Assembly: GCA_037157565.1 (NCBI GenBank)
Contig: JAZHRO010000054.1
Location: forward strand, 12,693,501 to 12,757,500
Origin: Thalassia testudinum
Lineage: Eukaryota; Streptophyta; Magnoliopsida; Alismatales; Hydrocharitaceae
Reading direction: 5' to 3'
Length of the DNA: 64,000 bases
In this document: piece by piece, positions 22,187 through 34,058 of the stretch
Layout: every line of letters begins with the position of its first letter
How positions within the stretch are numbered: position 1 is the stretch's first letter
Position numbers and translations under genes: made by a program
Notes under the pieces: model-generated
Databases searched by the model: none
The model's input: only the letters and a program-made list of their open reading frames with translations
Told to the model about the DNA's origin: nothing

Positions 22187-24050
22187 CCTTGCCCCTCCAC
22201 AGTCCGCGCACCCTCGCCTGACTACCCTGGTTTGCCCCAGTGGGCCTAACAAGTCGGTGTGGGAGGCTAGCAGAACCCCGGGGCCCGTGGGGTAGCTAGT
22301 ACCTCCCTACACTAGTAGCTCTCCTCGGTACTACGTACACGAGGGCCAGCAAGTCGGTACAGAGTGGCCAGTCCTAACCCCGAGTCCCTGGGGCTGCTAG
22401 CTCCGCTCTGCACTAAACAGAGGGATAGTCGCTCTCCTTGGTACTCCGTACTCAAGGGCCAGCTCACTTCCCCAATTCTATCCCATTCGCTTTCCAGGAG
22501 TTCTACTCCTAATTCCCCATAGGGTTCCAGCTCTTTAACTCAGAACATCCAGGTTTCACTTTCCAGTTTCACGTTCTTACAATCCATATTCTCAATCACG
22601 TTTATTTATTCATAACAGGCAGCTGTTAATTCAATTCACAGGCAGCTAGTATTTCCTTTCCACATTTTCCAAGACTGCAGTATTCATACATTCCACTAGT
22701 TTTCCCATCCTAGGATTCATGCCATAACCTAGGATCTATCATACAATCTAGTTTTCCGGCCCTAGGATTCATGCAACATCCTAGGAATCTACCATTCAAT
22801 CTATTTCTCATTCCTAGGATTCATGCAATGTCCTAGGTTATATTTATGGTTTCATAATTTAACAAATTATACTTAAAGCCACTCTACCAGGTACGACGGG
22901 AGTAATGGGGGCGTGATCGGGAATCCCGCGTGCCTCCGCGACCCTCAAGACTGCAACGGAACGAGGTCCTATCACAAGGATCAAACACAAGGAGTGTCTC
23001 AAAATAGTGTATAGCTACTGTAGACGGGTAGAGGATTTAATTTCGGAAAGAACGCAACTCGAAATGCGGAAAACGGAACCAGAACGGGCCCTCAACGGGT
23101 CAAAAATGACGACACTGTGCAAAATCAGACGTCTGGAACTTCTTCCAGACGTCTTAAAAAGTGGATCAGAGAATTACCTTGTTCTGTGTGGTTTCTCAGA
23201 CGTCCAGAAGCCTGCGGGGACGTCTGGCCTAGTTCCCAGACGTCCGATGGTCACCCCGGACGTCTAAAGGTCACTCCCGCCATCTGGTACTACAGCCAGA
23301 CGTCTGATTCGCGTTAGATGGCGAATCACCGAGCCTGCGCGCACCCAACTCTCTCCCTCAGTACGGTCAGTCGACAGGAGGGAAGAAGACGGAGGAACTC
23401 ACCTTTCAGACGTCTTGATGGTCTTCCAGACGTCGCCCCCGCCGTCTGGCTACCAGCCCAGACGTCTGATTCTGGAAATGTTTCCGGAATCAGGCCGCGA
23501 CTCGCCCTCCGCTCATGACGCCGCGCCTCGTCGCACCTCGTGCGCCTGCTGCTCGGACTGCAGCAGTCCCCCCCCCCCCCCCCCCCCCCCCCCCGCGTCG
23601 CCCCGCGCCCCCTACCGGTCTGCCCTAGCAGCCCCGGCGAGATCGCCCTCACGGCAAAGCACCTCTCCCACGCGCACCGCGGCTGCCGCTGCCGCCCTCG
23701 CGCTCGCTCTTGCGCTCACTCTCGCGCACCTGGAGCTGAAGGAGAAGAGGAAGGAGACGGTGGTGACGGAAGCGAGGGGAGGCGTGGCCTTTTAAGGCTG
23801 CGCGAGGAGGAGAGAGAAGGAGCGCGGCAGGGGAATCTGCAGCCGCAGGAGGAAAGAAAAGCGAATATGCGGGTCTGCGTGCTCAGGTGCGCAGACGACC
23901 CTCGCGTGTCAAAGATAACCGATTTCCAGACGTCTGGAAACGATCCCAGACGTCTGGTCAGACGTCTGGAAGTGACCCCAGACGTCTGGTCCGACGCCTG
24001 AGCCACCTCCCAGACGTCTTAAAAGATGTCTGGGGCGTGCGTTCGTTACA
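22187..24050 (-). repeat. Inverted, truncated C1-family LTR inside C1
   Basis: This is the reverse complement of roughly the first 1.8 kb of the LTR family (compare 1300-3075). The right end keeps the LTR terminus (TGTAACGAACG on the minus strand); about 0.85 kb of the other end is missing. The C1 sequence that should lie here, the RNase H C-terminus and the linker to integrase, is also absent, so insertion was accompanied or followed by a deletion at the left junction. I see no target duplication. A run of 27 C lies at 23568-23594. Confidence 0.88.
23568..23594 (+). repeat. 27-base C homopolymer
   Basis: An uninterrupted C-run within the inverted LTR fragment, in the GC-rich block of that LTR. 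Other copies of the LTR lack it at this length. The length may be an assembly or polymerase artefact. Confidence 0.8.
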
Positions 24051-25474
24051 GAGACCCAGGGGACTTCTCTTTCACAGACCAGGTGTTGCGCCTGAGGGGA
24101 CGGTTGTGCATTCCCAGAGACGAGGAGCTGTTGAGAGAGCTCCTGACTGAGGCACATGGTTCCAGGTTCACCATACATCCCGAAAACACGAAGATGTACC
24201 ACGACTTGAGACGCGAGTTTTGGTGGAGGGGGATGAAGCGGGATGTGGGTGAATTCGTATAGCAGTGCTTAGTGTGCCAGCAGGTGAAAGCCGAGCATCT
24301 GAGGCCTGCAGGGCTGCTACAGCCGCTTCCAATGCCAGAGTGGAAGTGGGAGGGCATCACCATGGACATGGTGGTGGGCTTACCTGTTACCCAGCGAGGA
24401 CACGACGCAGTCTGGTTAATAGTGGATAGACTGACGAAGACGGCGCGATTCTTGCCGATCCGAGTCAGTTTGGGACCAGCACAGTTGGTAGAGAGGTATA
24501 TCCGTGATGTGGTACGACTACACGGAGTTCCGTGGGAGATCGTATCCGACCGGGATACCCTCTTTACGTCCCAGTTTTGGGCTGAGTTTCAGCAGGCCCT
24601 GGGGACGCGGTTGAGGTTTAGTACAACTTACCACCCCCAGACGGACGGACAGTCTGAGTGCACGATACAGACACTTGAGGACCTTTTGAGTGCCTGTGTA
24701 CTGGACTAGAGGGGCCCTTGGGAGGAGCACCTGCCCCTGGCGGAGTTTGCATAGAACAACAGCTATCACTCGAGCATCGGCATGGCTCCCTACGAGGCTC
24801 TGTACGGACAGAGGTGTACGGCACCCTTGAGTTGGGTTGAGGTGGGGACCAAGTGGGAGGTTGGCCCCAGGTTGATCCGGCAGAGTCAGGAGGTAGTTGA
24901 GCAGATCCATAGGTGACTCCGCACTGTCAGGAGCAGATAGAAGAGCTACGCGGATCGGAGACGCAGAGAGGTGCAGTTTGAGGTTGGGGACCACGTCTTT
25001 TTTCGCGTTTCACCCGTGAAGGGCCTGCAGCGGTTTGGGGTGAGAGGGAAGCTCGCGCCGAGGCTTGTGGGGCCCTTTGAGGTCCTAGAGCGGGTTGGAC
25101 CCGTTGCTTACAGGCTTGCCCGCCCCCCGTAGCTTTCTAGTGTGCACGACGTGTTTCACGTGTCCAACCTCAGGAAGTACGTAGCCGATCCCAGTCACGT
25201 ACTGAGTCACGAGAGTGTCGAGGTGGGCGACGACCTGAGCTACCCCGAGCGGCCAGTGCAGATTCTAGACCGAGCCGTCCGCAGTTTGAGACGAAAGCAA
25301 GTACCCCTGGTAAAGGTTTTGTGGAGGAGCCAGCGGTATGAGGAGGCTACCTGGGAGCCTGAGGCGGCAATGCGGGAGTGGTACCCGGAGCTTTTCGCGA
25401 GTACGTCTTTTCGGACCGGCTTCGGTCCACTTCGAGTTTGTTATGGTTATTTTGACGTCTTTTCCGCACCCTAG
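24051..25474 (+). pseudogene. C1 integrase with C-terminal chromodomain (broken)
   Basis: It starts in the leader of integrase (RLCIPRDEELLRELL). The HHCC zinc finger includes HPENTKMYHDL and CLVC near 24270. The DDE core shows GLPVTQRGHDAVWLIVDRLTK, then VSDRDTLFTSQFW and YHPQTDGQSE. The GPFEVLERVGPVAYRL segment precedes HDVFHVSNLRKY. The chromodomain (about 25230-25400) has ILDRAVRSLRRKQVPLVKVL and YEEATWEPE. The frame is continuous; TAG stops lie at 24260, 24707, 24752, 24938 and 25130, and TGA at 24914. Several of these stand where relatives have Gln. The last stop at 25472 may be the original one. Confidence 0.93.
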
Positions 25475-25519
25475 TTAGCGCAAGTTTCGGGGACGAAACT
25501 TCCTTTGAGTTTGTTATAT

Positions 25520-28140
25520 TGTTAAGAACACGCGCTTCAGATGTCTGGGAGGTGGCCCAGACGTCTGGGAATCGGTTATTTTTGACACGCGTGATTTGTC
25601 TGCTCAGCTGAGCGCGCAGACCTGCGTACGCTCTCTCTCCCTCTCTTTTTCCCTCTCTCCTGCGGCCGCAGACCCACCCTACCCCGCTCTCTCTCTCCTC
25701 CTCGCGCGGCCTTGAAAGGCCATGCCCTCCCCCTCACTCCCGTCACCTCCTCCCCCTTCCTCTTCTCCTTCCAGTCGGTGCGCGAGAGCGAGCACGAGTG
25801 AGCGGCGGCTGCGACAGCCGCGGCGAGTGCGGGAGGAGGTGCTGCGCGGGGGAGGAGGTGTCGGCCATGAGGGCTCGAGCTTGCCGGGGCAGCGGGAGCC
25901 GGCCGGCGGGGGGCGCAGCGGGCGCGGACCGATGCGGGAGGACTGCTGCGGCTCGAGCAGCAGGCGGACGAGGCGCGGCCGGGCTTCGCGAGCGGAGGGG
26001 GAGTCGCGCCCTGGTTCTGGAAACTTTTCCAGAATCAGACGTTTGGGATTCTAGCCAGATGACGGGCACGACGTCTGGAAGACTGTCCAAACGTCTGAAA
26101 GGTGAGTTATTCCGTCTTCTTCGTTTTCTTCGATTGACCGTACTAAGAGAGAGAGGAAATGGGTACGCGCAGGGTCTGAGATTCGCATCCAACGCGAATC
26201 AGACGTCTGGCTGCAGTGCCAGACGACTGGAGCGACTTCCAGACGTCCGGGGTGACCATCGGACGTCTGGGAACTAGGCCAGATGCCCCTGCAGGCTTAT
26301 GGACGTCTGAGAGACCACGCAGAGTAAGTTAACCCCTGATCCACTTTTTAAGACGTCTGGAATAAGTTCCAGACGTCTGATTTTGCACTGTTTCGTCGTT
26401 TTCGACCCGTTTAGGGCTGGTTCGGGTTCCGTTTTCCGCGTTTTGAGTTGCGTTCTTTTCGGAATTAAATCCTCTACCTGTCTACAGTAGCTGTATACTA
26501 TTTTGAGAAATTCCTTGTGCTTGATCCTTGTGATAGGACCCCGTTCCGTTGCAGTCTCGGGGGTTGCAGAGGCACGCGGGATTCCCGACCACGCCCCCAG
26601 TTCGCCTGTTGTAACCGGTAGAGTGGCATTTAAGTTTATTAGCATAATCTGTTAAATTATGGAACCATAAATAGAACCTAGGACATTGCATGAATCCTAG
26701 GAATGGGAAACGAGATTAAATGATAGATCGTAGGGTGTTGCATAAATCCTAGGGCTGGAAAACTAGATTGTATGATAGATCCTAGGGTATGACATGAATC
26801 CTAGGATGGGAAAACTAGTGGAATATGTGAACACTGCAGTTTTGAAAATGTGGAAAAGAAATAATAGCTGCCTATAAATTTGTTTAAACAGCTGCTTGTT
26901 ATGAATAAATGAACATGATTAAGAATATGGGATGTATGAACGTGAAACTGGAAAGGTGAAATCGAAATGCGCTGAGTTAAAGAGCTGGAACCCTACGGGG
27001 AATTAGGAGTAGAACTCCTGGAAGTGAATGGAATTGAATTGGGGAAGTGAGTTGGCCCTTGAGTACGGAGTACCAAGGAGAGCGACTGTCCCCCTGTTTA
27101 GTGCAGAGCGGAGCCAGCCGCCCCAGGGACCCGGGGTTAGGACTGGCCACTCTGTACCGACTTGTTATTCCTCGTGTACGTAGTACCAAGGAGAGCTACT
27201 AGTGTAGGGAGGTACTAGCTACCCCACAGGCCCCGGGGTTCTGCTAGCCTCCTACACCGACTTGTTAGGCCCACTGGGGCAAACCAGGGTAGTCAGGCGA
27301 GGGTGCGCGGACTGTGGAGGGGCAAGGCCCCTGTTTGGTTACTGTGGAGGGGTTGGACCCCTGTTACTGAGAGGGCTCTGCCCTGTACTGGTTCCGTGCT
27401 GTGCTTTGGGCGCATCCGTTAACGGAAACGACTGACCGCGTGCCAGTGCGGGTTAGCTAACCGTGCGTTTACCGCGCGTGCCGTAGTCACCGTTACGTCT
27501 GTTAGTGACCTTGGGGTGGTTGACTGAGAGTAGGATCACCACAGGGGACTCTCCCGACCTGGAGAGCACCACGTGCTACTTTTACTGTTCGGAAAAGACT
27601 GCAATCAAGATCGTTCCCACGAGGAATATTCAAGATCAAGTAAAGGATCTGAGAAATTGATAAATTGTGAAACAATAGAAAGGCGTAAATAAAAGAAGAA
27701 AGAAAATTAAAACAGCTACTGTACACTTTACTGTTTCTTTAGTTTAGCTGCCACTCTACTCAGCGTTTTGCTGACGTGTTACACTCGTTACCTTTCAGGA
27801 CCAGGTGTTGAGCAGCCAGGGTCAGCGGCTGCAGAGGACGCTGGGCCGAGTAGGGTCCAGTAGAGTTTCCACTGTAGTGAGTAGTTCTTGTTTCCACTGT
27901 ACTTTTCTTTACCTGCAGTTCATATTATGTTATGAATGTTGTTCTACTGTTTTGGTGGTACATACTGTAGTGGTTTCTTTCCTTACTGCTGTATTTTCTT
28001 ACTGTTAGTTATATTCATGTTGAATGTGGTTTATTTTACTGCTCTTTTGGTTACTTCCTCGTTGGACGACCAGGTCTTAGGTTTAGTCGAGTCGGTCCGG
28101 TTCTCGTGTCTCGTAGGGACTCGGGAATCGGGTCGTTACA
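25520..28140 (+). repeat. C1 3' LTR (2621 bp)
   Basis: It begins TGTTAAGAACACG, ends TCGTTACA and is followed by GGTAT (28141-28145). It has one more CCTAGG unit than the 5' LTR (26677-26814) and lacks a short stretch near 27860. The palindrome zone lies at about 25540-26380. Confidence 0.93.
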
Positions 28141-28145
28141 GGTAT

Positions 28146-29547
28146 GGCTTCAATCCATTTGGACACGTAGTCCACAGCCAGCAGAATGTATTCGAAACCA
28201 TCCGAAACAGGAATGGGGCCCATAAAATCAATCCCCCAAACATCAAAGATTTCGCATACGAGAATCGGCTGCAAAGGCATCATGTTGCCCAAAGTTTGGC
28301 AATGACTACATGCCTTGCAGTGACTATATGCATCTTTGAATAGTGTGGGCCAGTAGATGCCACACTGGAGGATTTTCGATGCGGTTTTGTGCCTAGAGAA
28401 ATGGCCACCGCATGCCTGGTCATGGCAGAAGGAAAGAATATTATTGACTTCATCTTCCGGGACACATCTCCGGATGATTTGGTTAGCACCTATGCGGAAG
28501 AGGTACGGATCTTCCCAAATGTAATACTTGGCATCAGAGCGCAATTTGTCTTTCTTGGCCTTTGGCTAATCAGATGGGATCTGATGAGATGCCAAGTAGT
28601 TTACTATATCAGCAAACCATGGAAGTCTAGTACCAATAGTCAGTAGGTGCTCATCAGGGAAATGCTCCGTGATGGGTCCGGAAGGGTTGATAATCTCAGA
28701 AGGAAGGCGGGACAAATGGTCAGCTACCACATTTTGTCTTCTCGCCTTGTCGTGAATCTTGAAGTCGAATTCTTGCAACAGTAAGATCCATTGGATTAGT
28801 CGGGACTTCGTGTCCTTGGCAAGGAGATGCCTCACAACCGTGTGATCCGAGTAGATGATGACGTGGGAACCCAGGAGATAAGATCGGAATTTTTCAATGG
28901 CAAATACTACGGTTAGCAGCTCTTTCTCCGTAACTGTATAGTTACGCTGAGCCTCGTCAAGTGTCTTGCTAGCGTAGTAGATGACCATGGGATTCCCGTC
29001 AGCTTTCTGCCCCAGAACCGCTCCTACAGTAAAATCAGACGCATCGCACATGATCTCAAAGGGTTGAGACCAATTAAGGGATTGTAGGATCAGAGCCTGG
29101 GTGACTCGGTCACGAAGGGTCTCAAAGGCTAGAGTGCATTCCTTGGAGATTTCAAAGCGTACATCCTTAGAGAGAAGAGTAGTCAGGGGGCACGCGATTT
29201 TTGAGAAATTAGGAATGAAATGACGGTAAAAATCGACGTGCCCTAGAAAAGAACGGATGTCCCTGATCGAGCTAGGCATAGGAAGGCAAGAAATTAGATC
29301 AACCTTGGCTTGATCCACCTGGATGCTATTCTCAGAAATCAGATGTCCTAGGACGATTCCCTCATGCACCATAAAGTAGCTCTTTTCCCAGGAAAGAACC
29401 AAATTAACGTCGATGCAGCGCCTGAGTATATGAACCAAGTGCTGGAGGCAATCATCAAATGATGCCCCGAAAACTGAAAAGTCATCCATCAAGACTTCCA
29501 GATAATCACCTACCATATCAGAGAATATGGCAAGCATACACCGCTGA
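28146..29547 (-). pseudogene. A1 RT C-terminus, RNase H and integrase N-terminus
   Basis: On the minus strand from 29547 leftwards: the end of RT with the active site as LMDD (relatives have YMDD), then GHLISENSIQVDQAKVD and RSFLGHVDFYRHFI. RNase H follows with MCDASDFTVGAVLGQ, YSDHTVVRHLL and ADHLSRL. Integrase begins near 28500 with an HHCC finger ([13 protein letters not shown], then CKACSHCQ), then [10 protein letters not shown] with the first catalytic Asp, and runs into C1 after KWIEAIP. A TAG at 28566-28568 separates RNase H and integrase. The continuation is at 500-1294; upstream it joins 32190 across the solo LTR. Confidence 0.9.
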
Positions 29548-29552
29548 AAAGT

Positions 29553-32184
29553 TGTTAAGAACGCGCGGCTTCAGACGTTTTTAAGACGTCTGGGAGGTGT
29601 CCCAGACGTCTGCAACCCCTTCCAGACGTCTGGGATTCGGTTATTTTCGGCACGCGTGTTTCATCTGCGCGCCTGAGCGCGTAGACCTGCGAGCGTCTCT
29701 CTCTCTCTTTTTCGCTCTCCCTCCTGCGCCCTTTGTTCCGCTCTCTCTCTCCTCCTCGCGGGTCTTAAAAGGCCACGCCCTCCCCCTCACTCCCGTCACC
29801 TCCGCCCTTCCTCTTCTCCTTCCAGCCAGTGCGCGAGAGCGAGCGCGAGTGAGCAGCGGCAGCGATAGCCGCGGTGAGCGTGGGAGGAGGTGCTGCGCGT
29901 GGGAAGAGGGGCTCGGCCGTGAGGGCGAGCTCGCCGGGGCTGCTAGGGCCGGCCGGCGAGGGAAGCAGCGGACGCGGGGTGACACGGGAGGCCTGCTGCG
30001 GCTCGAGCAGCAGGCAAACGAGTCGCGGCGAGGGCGAGCGTCGCGAGCGGAGGGTGAGTCGCGCCCTGATTCTGGAATTTTCTCCATAATCAGGCGTCTG
30101 GGCTAACAACCAGACGACTGGGAGGACGTCTGGAGGACTGTCCAGACGTCTGAAAGGTGAGTTATTCCGTCTTTCTTCCTCTTCTTCGACTGACTGTACT
30201 AAGAGAGAGAGGAAATGGGTACGCGCAGGTTCTGAGATTCGCATCCAACGCGAATCAGACGTCTGGCTGCAGTGCCAGACGACGGGAACGACTTCCAGAC
30301 GTCCGGGGTGACCATCGGACGTATGGGAACTAGGCCAGACGCCCCCGCAGGCTTCTGGACGTCTGAGAGACCACGCAGAGCAAAGGTAACCTCTGATCCA
30401 CTTTTTAAGACGTTTGAAAGAGGTTCCAGACGTCTGATTTGCACTGTTTCGTCATTTTCGACCCGTTTAGGGCCCGTTCGGAGTTCGTTTTCCACGTTTC
30501 GAGTTGCGTGCTTTTTGGAATTACATCCTCTACCCGTCTACAGTAGTTGTATACTGTTTGGAGAAACTCTTTGTGTTTGATCCTTGTGATAGGACCCCGT
30601 TCCGTGCAGTCTCGGGGGTTGCGGAGGCACGCGGGATTCCCGACCACGCCCCCAGTACTCCTGTTGTAACCGGTAGAGTGGCTTTTAAATTTACTAGTAT
30701 AATCTGTTAAATTATGGAACCACAAATAGAACCTAGGACATTGCATGAATCCTAAGGCTGGAAAATTAGATTGTATGATAGATCCTAAGATATGGCTTGA
30801 ATCCTAGGATGGAAGAACTAGTGGAATATATGAATACTGCAGTCTTGGAAAATGTGGAAAGGAAATAATAGCTACCTGTAAATTGGTTTAACAGCTTCCT
30901 GTTATGAATAAATGAGCATGTCTGGGAATATGGGACGTATGAATGTGAAACTGGGAAGGTGAAATCGGAATGTGCTGAGTTAAAAGAACTGGAACCCTAC
31001 GGGGAATTAGGAGTGGAACTCCTGGAAAGAGAAAGGAATGGAACTGAGAAAGAAAGACGTGGTAGTGTGCTACCTCTTGGGTACGTAGTACCAAGGGAAG
31101 TTCCTGTACCTATTTAGTGCAGAGCGGAGCCAGCCGCCCCAAGGACCCGGGGTTAGGACTGGCCACTTTGTACCGACTTGCTGGCCCTCGTGTACGTAGT
31201 ACCGAGGAGAGCTACTAATGTAGGGAGGTACTAGCTGCCCCACGGGCCCCGGGGTTCTGCTAGCCTCCTACACCGACTTGGTAGGCCCACTGGGCAAACC
31301 AGGGTAGTCAGGTGAGGGTGCGCGGGCTGTGGAGGGGCAAGGCCCCTGTTTGGTTACTGTGGAGGGGTTGGACCCCTGTTACTGAGAGGGGTCTGCCCTG
31401 TACTGGTTCCGTGCTGTGCTTTGGGTTCACCCGTTAATGGAAACGACTGACCGCGTGCCAGTGCGGGTTAGCTACCTGTGCGTTTATCGCGCGTGCCGTA
31501 GTCACCGTTACGCCTGTCCGTGACCTTGGGGTGGTTGAGTGAGAGTAGGATCACCACGGGGGACTCTCCAGGCCAGGAGAGCACCACGTACTACTTCTAC
31601 TGTTCGGAAAAGACTGCAATCAAGATCGTTCCCACGAGGAACATTCGAGATCAAGTAAAGGATCTGAGAAATAGATAAGTTTTGAGACAATAGAAAGACG
31701 TAAATAAAGGAAGAAAGAAAATTAAAACAGCTACTGTAGACTTTACTGTTCTTTAGTTTAGTTGCCACTCTACTCAGCGTTTTGCTGACGTGTTACACTC
31801 GCTACTTTTCAGGACCAGGTGTTGAGCAGCCAAGGTCAGCGGCTGCAGAGGACGCTGAGCCGAGTAGGGTCCAGTAGTGTTACCACTGTTCTCTTGTACC
31901 TCTTTTTGGGTCCACTGTAGTGAGTAGTTCTTGTTACCGCTATACTTTTTTTTACCTGCAGTTTCATATTATGTTATGAGTGTTGTTCTACTGTTGTGGT
32001 GGTATATACTGTAGTGGTTTCTTTCCTTACTGCTGTATTTTCTTACTGTTAGTTATATTCATGATGAATGTGGTTTATTTTACTGCTCTTTTGGTTACTT
32101 CCTCGTTGGACGACCAGGTCTTGGGATTAGTCGAGTCGGTCCGGTTCTCGTGTCTCATAGGGACTCGGGAATCGGGTCGTTACA
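29553..32184 (+). mobile_element. Solo LTR of the C1 family (2632 bp)
   Basis: A complete LTR (TGTTAAGAACG...TCGTTACA) flanked by AAAGT at 29548-29552 and 32185-32189. No internal domain is present, so this is the product of LTR-LTR recombination after insertion into A1 RT. It carries the GACGTC zone (about 29582-30440). Confidence 0.94.
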
Positions 32185-32189
32185 AAAGT

Positions 32190-34058
32190 CGCAGGTGCAT
32201 TGCAGAAACCGAACGGCATCCTTCGGAATGCATACATTCCGAAGGGGCAGGTGAACGTGGTCTTCTCTTGGTCCTCAGGATGATTAGCTACCTGGTTATA
32301 ACTGGAGTACTCGTCAATGAAGCAGAAAAATCGATTTCCCGCTAATTTCTCGAGAATTTGATCAATGAAAGGTAGTGGGAAATGATCCTTCTTCGTGGAG
32401 GAATTGAGTCGTCGGTAATCTATGCAGACTCTCCACGAGTTGGCTAATCGGGTAGGTATGACTTCTCCGATTTCAGTCATTATGGTGGTGAGCCCTGCCT
32501 TTTTAGGCACAACTTGAATTGGGCTCACCCAACGACTATCGGAGATCGGGTAGATGATCCCTGCATCTAACCACTTGATGATCTCCTTTTCCACGACCTC
32601 CTGCAGATTGGGGTTCAAGCGTCTCTGCATCTCACGAGAAGGTCGTGTGCCCTCTTCTGAATAAATATGATGTGTGCAATAAGAGGGACTTATTCTAGTC
32701 AAATCATCAAGAGTCCATCCAATGGCTCTGCGATGTTGTTGGAGAACAGCAATCAAACGGGATTCCTGTTCGGGATTAAGCTTGGAATTAATAATCACAG
32801 GAAGGGTCAGATTAGAACCCAGAAAGATGTATTTCAAATGATCGGGAAGGGGTTTCAGTTCAAGGATGGGGTTATCAGCAGCAGCGGGTGGTTCAGGGTG
32901 GATGTGAGGTTCAAGGGTAGGAGCTATTGGTCTGTCTAAATCTGGAATTAACTCCGTTGATTGCGGTTCACGATCTTTCTGCGGTTGATGAGGTATAATC
33001 AGGTCATTTTCAAAATGCGTTTCATCAACCAAAGCCCTGATATCACAAATCTGTTCGATGATACTGCAATTGATTCCTTGCTGGGCCTTAAATATATCAA
33101 TTTTAAGGGTTTGATTTTCAAATTTGAGCTCTATTTGGCCCTCCTCACAGTTGATATTGGCTCTAGTAGTAGCCAAGAAAGGTCTCCCAAGAGTGATCGG
33201 TGTATCCCTAAGGCTTTCAGGTGAGTCCATGTCTAAGACTATAAAGTCTACAGGAAAATAGAAATCCTGCACTCTTACAATAACATCCTCGAGAATCCCT
33301 TTTGGTGACTTTATAGATCGATCTGCTAATTGTAATGTCACCTCAGTCGGTTTTAGCTCAGATTCTTCTAGGTGGTTAAGTAAGGATGTGGGTATCAGAT
33401 TTATGGAAGCACCCAAGTCTAGCAATGCTCTGTCGAATTGGGTATCACCTATCTTGCAGGAAATTAGGGGAGTACCAGGATCTTTAGCCTTGGGTGGGAG
33501 TCTGCTTAGGATTACAGAGCTGGCTTGCTCTGATAGTACAATTGGACTCTCACTCTTGGTTCGCGGCTTACGCTGGGGTGTACACACATTCTTTAAGAAT
33601 CGTGCGTAAGCCGGTACGTGGCGAATCGCATCCATCAAGGGGATGTTTATTTGGACCTGCTCAAAGAGCTTGACCAGGTCCTCCTCAGGTGCCACGGGTT
33701 TGGAAGTCTTCTTTCCCTTGGTCAAGGCCTCGGGAAACGGAACCTTGGTTGGTTCTTCTAGGATAGGTCCAGGTCTTTGATCTGGGATAGGGATAGGAAC
33801 GTCCTGGATTACTGTCCTAGGGTTGGGATTACTACCAGGCTTGGAGTGGTTTGGATAGGGTGGATCGTGGGTTTCCTTACCACTACGGGTTGTTACAGAA
33901 TTTAGCCTTGCCTGGTTTTGGTTGGGGTTGGGTAAGATGGGTTGCTGCTGATAGCCCGCATAGGAAGTGGAAGCCTCCATCCCGTCGGGTGAAGGAACAG
34001 AGGGGGTCTGATAAATCATGTGTGCTTGGCCTAGGTTTGGGTTCATAACGCGCCGCTA
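32190..34058 (-). pseudogene. A1 protease and RT N-terminal part
   Basis: On the minus strand, a Pro/Asn-rich linker is followed by a pepsin-like protease with LLDLGASINLIP (the Athila form of the active site), ITLGRPFLAT, then RT motifs WVSPIQVVPKKAG, RVCIDYRRLN and RRMPFGFCNAPATF. The frame is open from a TAG at 34056-34058 down to the solo LTR and is the same frame as gag, so gag and pol form one polyprotein. Confidence 0.92.

Larger units (their letters stand above)
1300..28140 (+). mobile_element. C1: chromovirus-type Ty3/gypsy LTR retrotransposon (Tekay/Del-like)
   Basis: C1 has two LTRs of about 2.6 kb (TG...CA), an initiator-Met-type primer site, gag with a CCHC knuckle, protease, RT, RNase H, integrase and a C-terminal chromodomain, in the Ty3 order. 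Long LTRs plus a chromodomain fit the Tekay/Del clade. It is interrupted by A2 (5962-21054) and by an inverted LTR fragment (22187-24050). Without these its own sequence is about 9.9 kb. The recognisable coding sequence on each side stays in one frame but has 12 in-frame stops, so it is defective. In chromoviruses the chromodomain is thought to guide insertion to modified chromatin. Confidence 0.93.

Noticed and set aside
23415..24001. 126- and 153-codon open frames
   Set aside because: They lie within the inverted LTR fragment, include the C-run and consist of LTR repeats.
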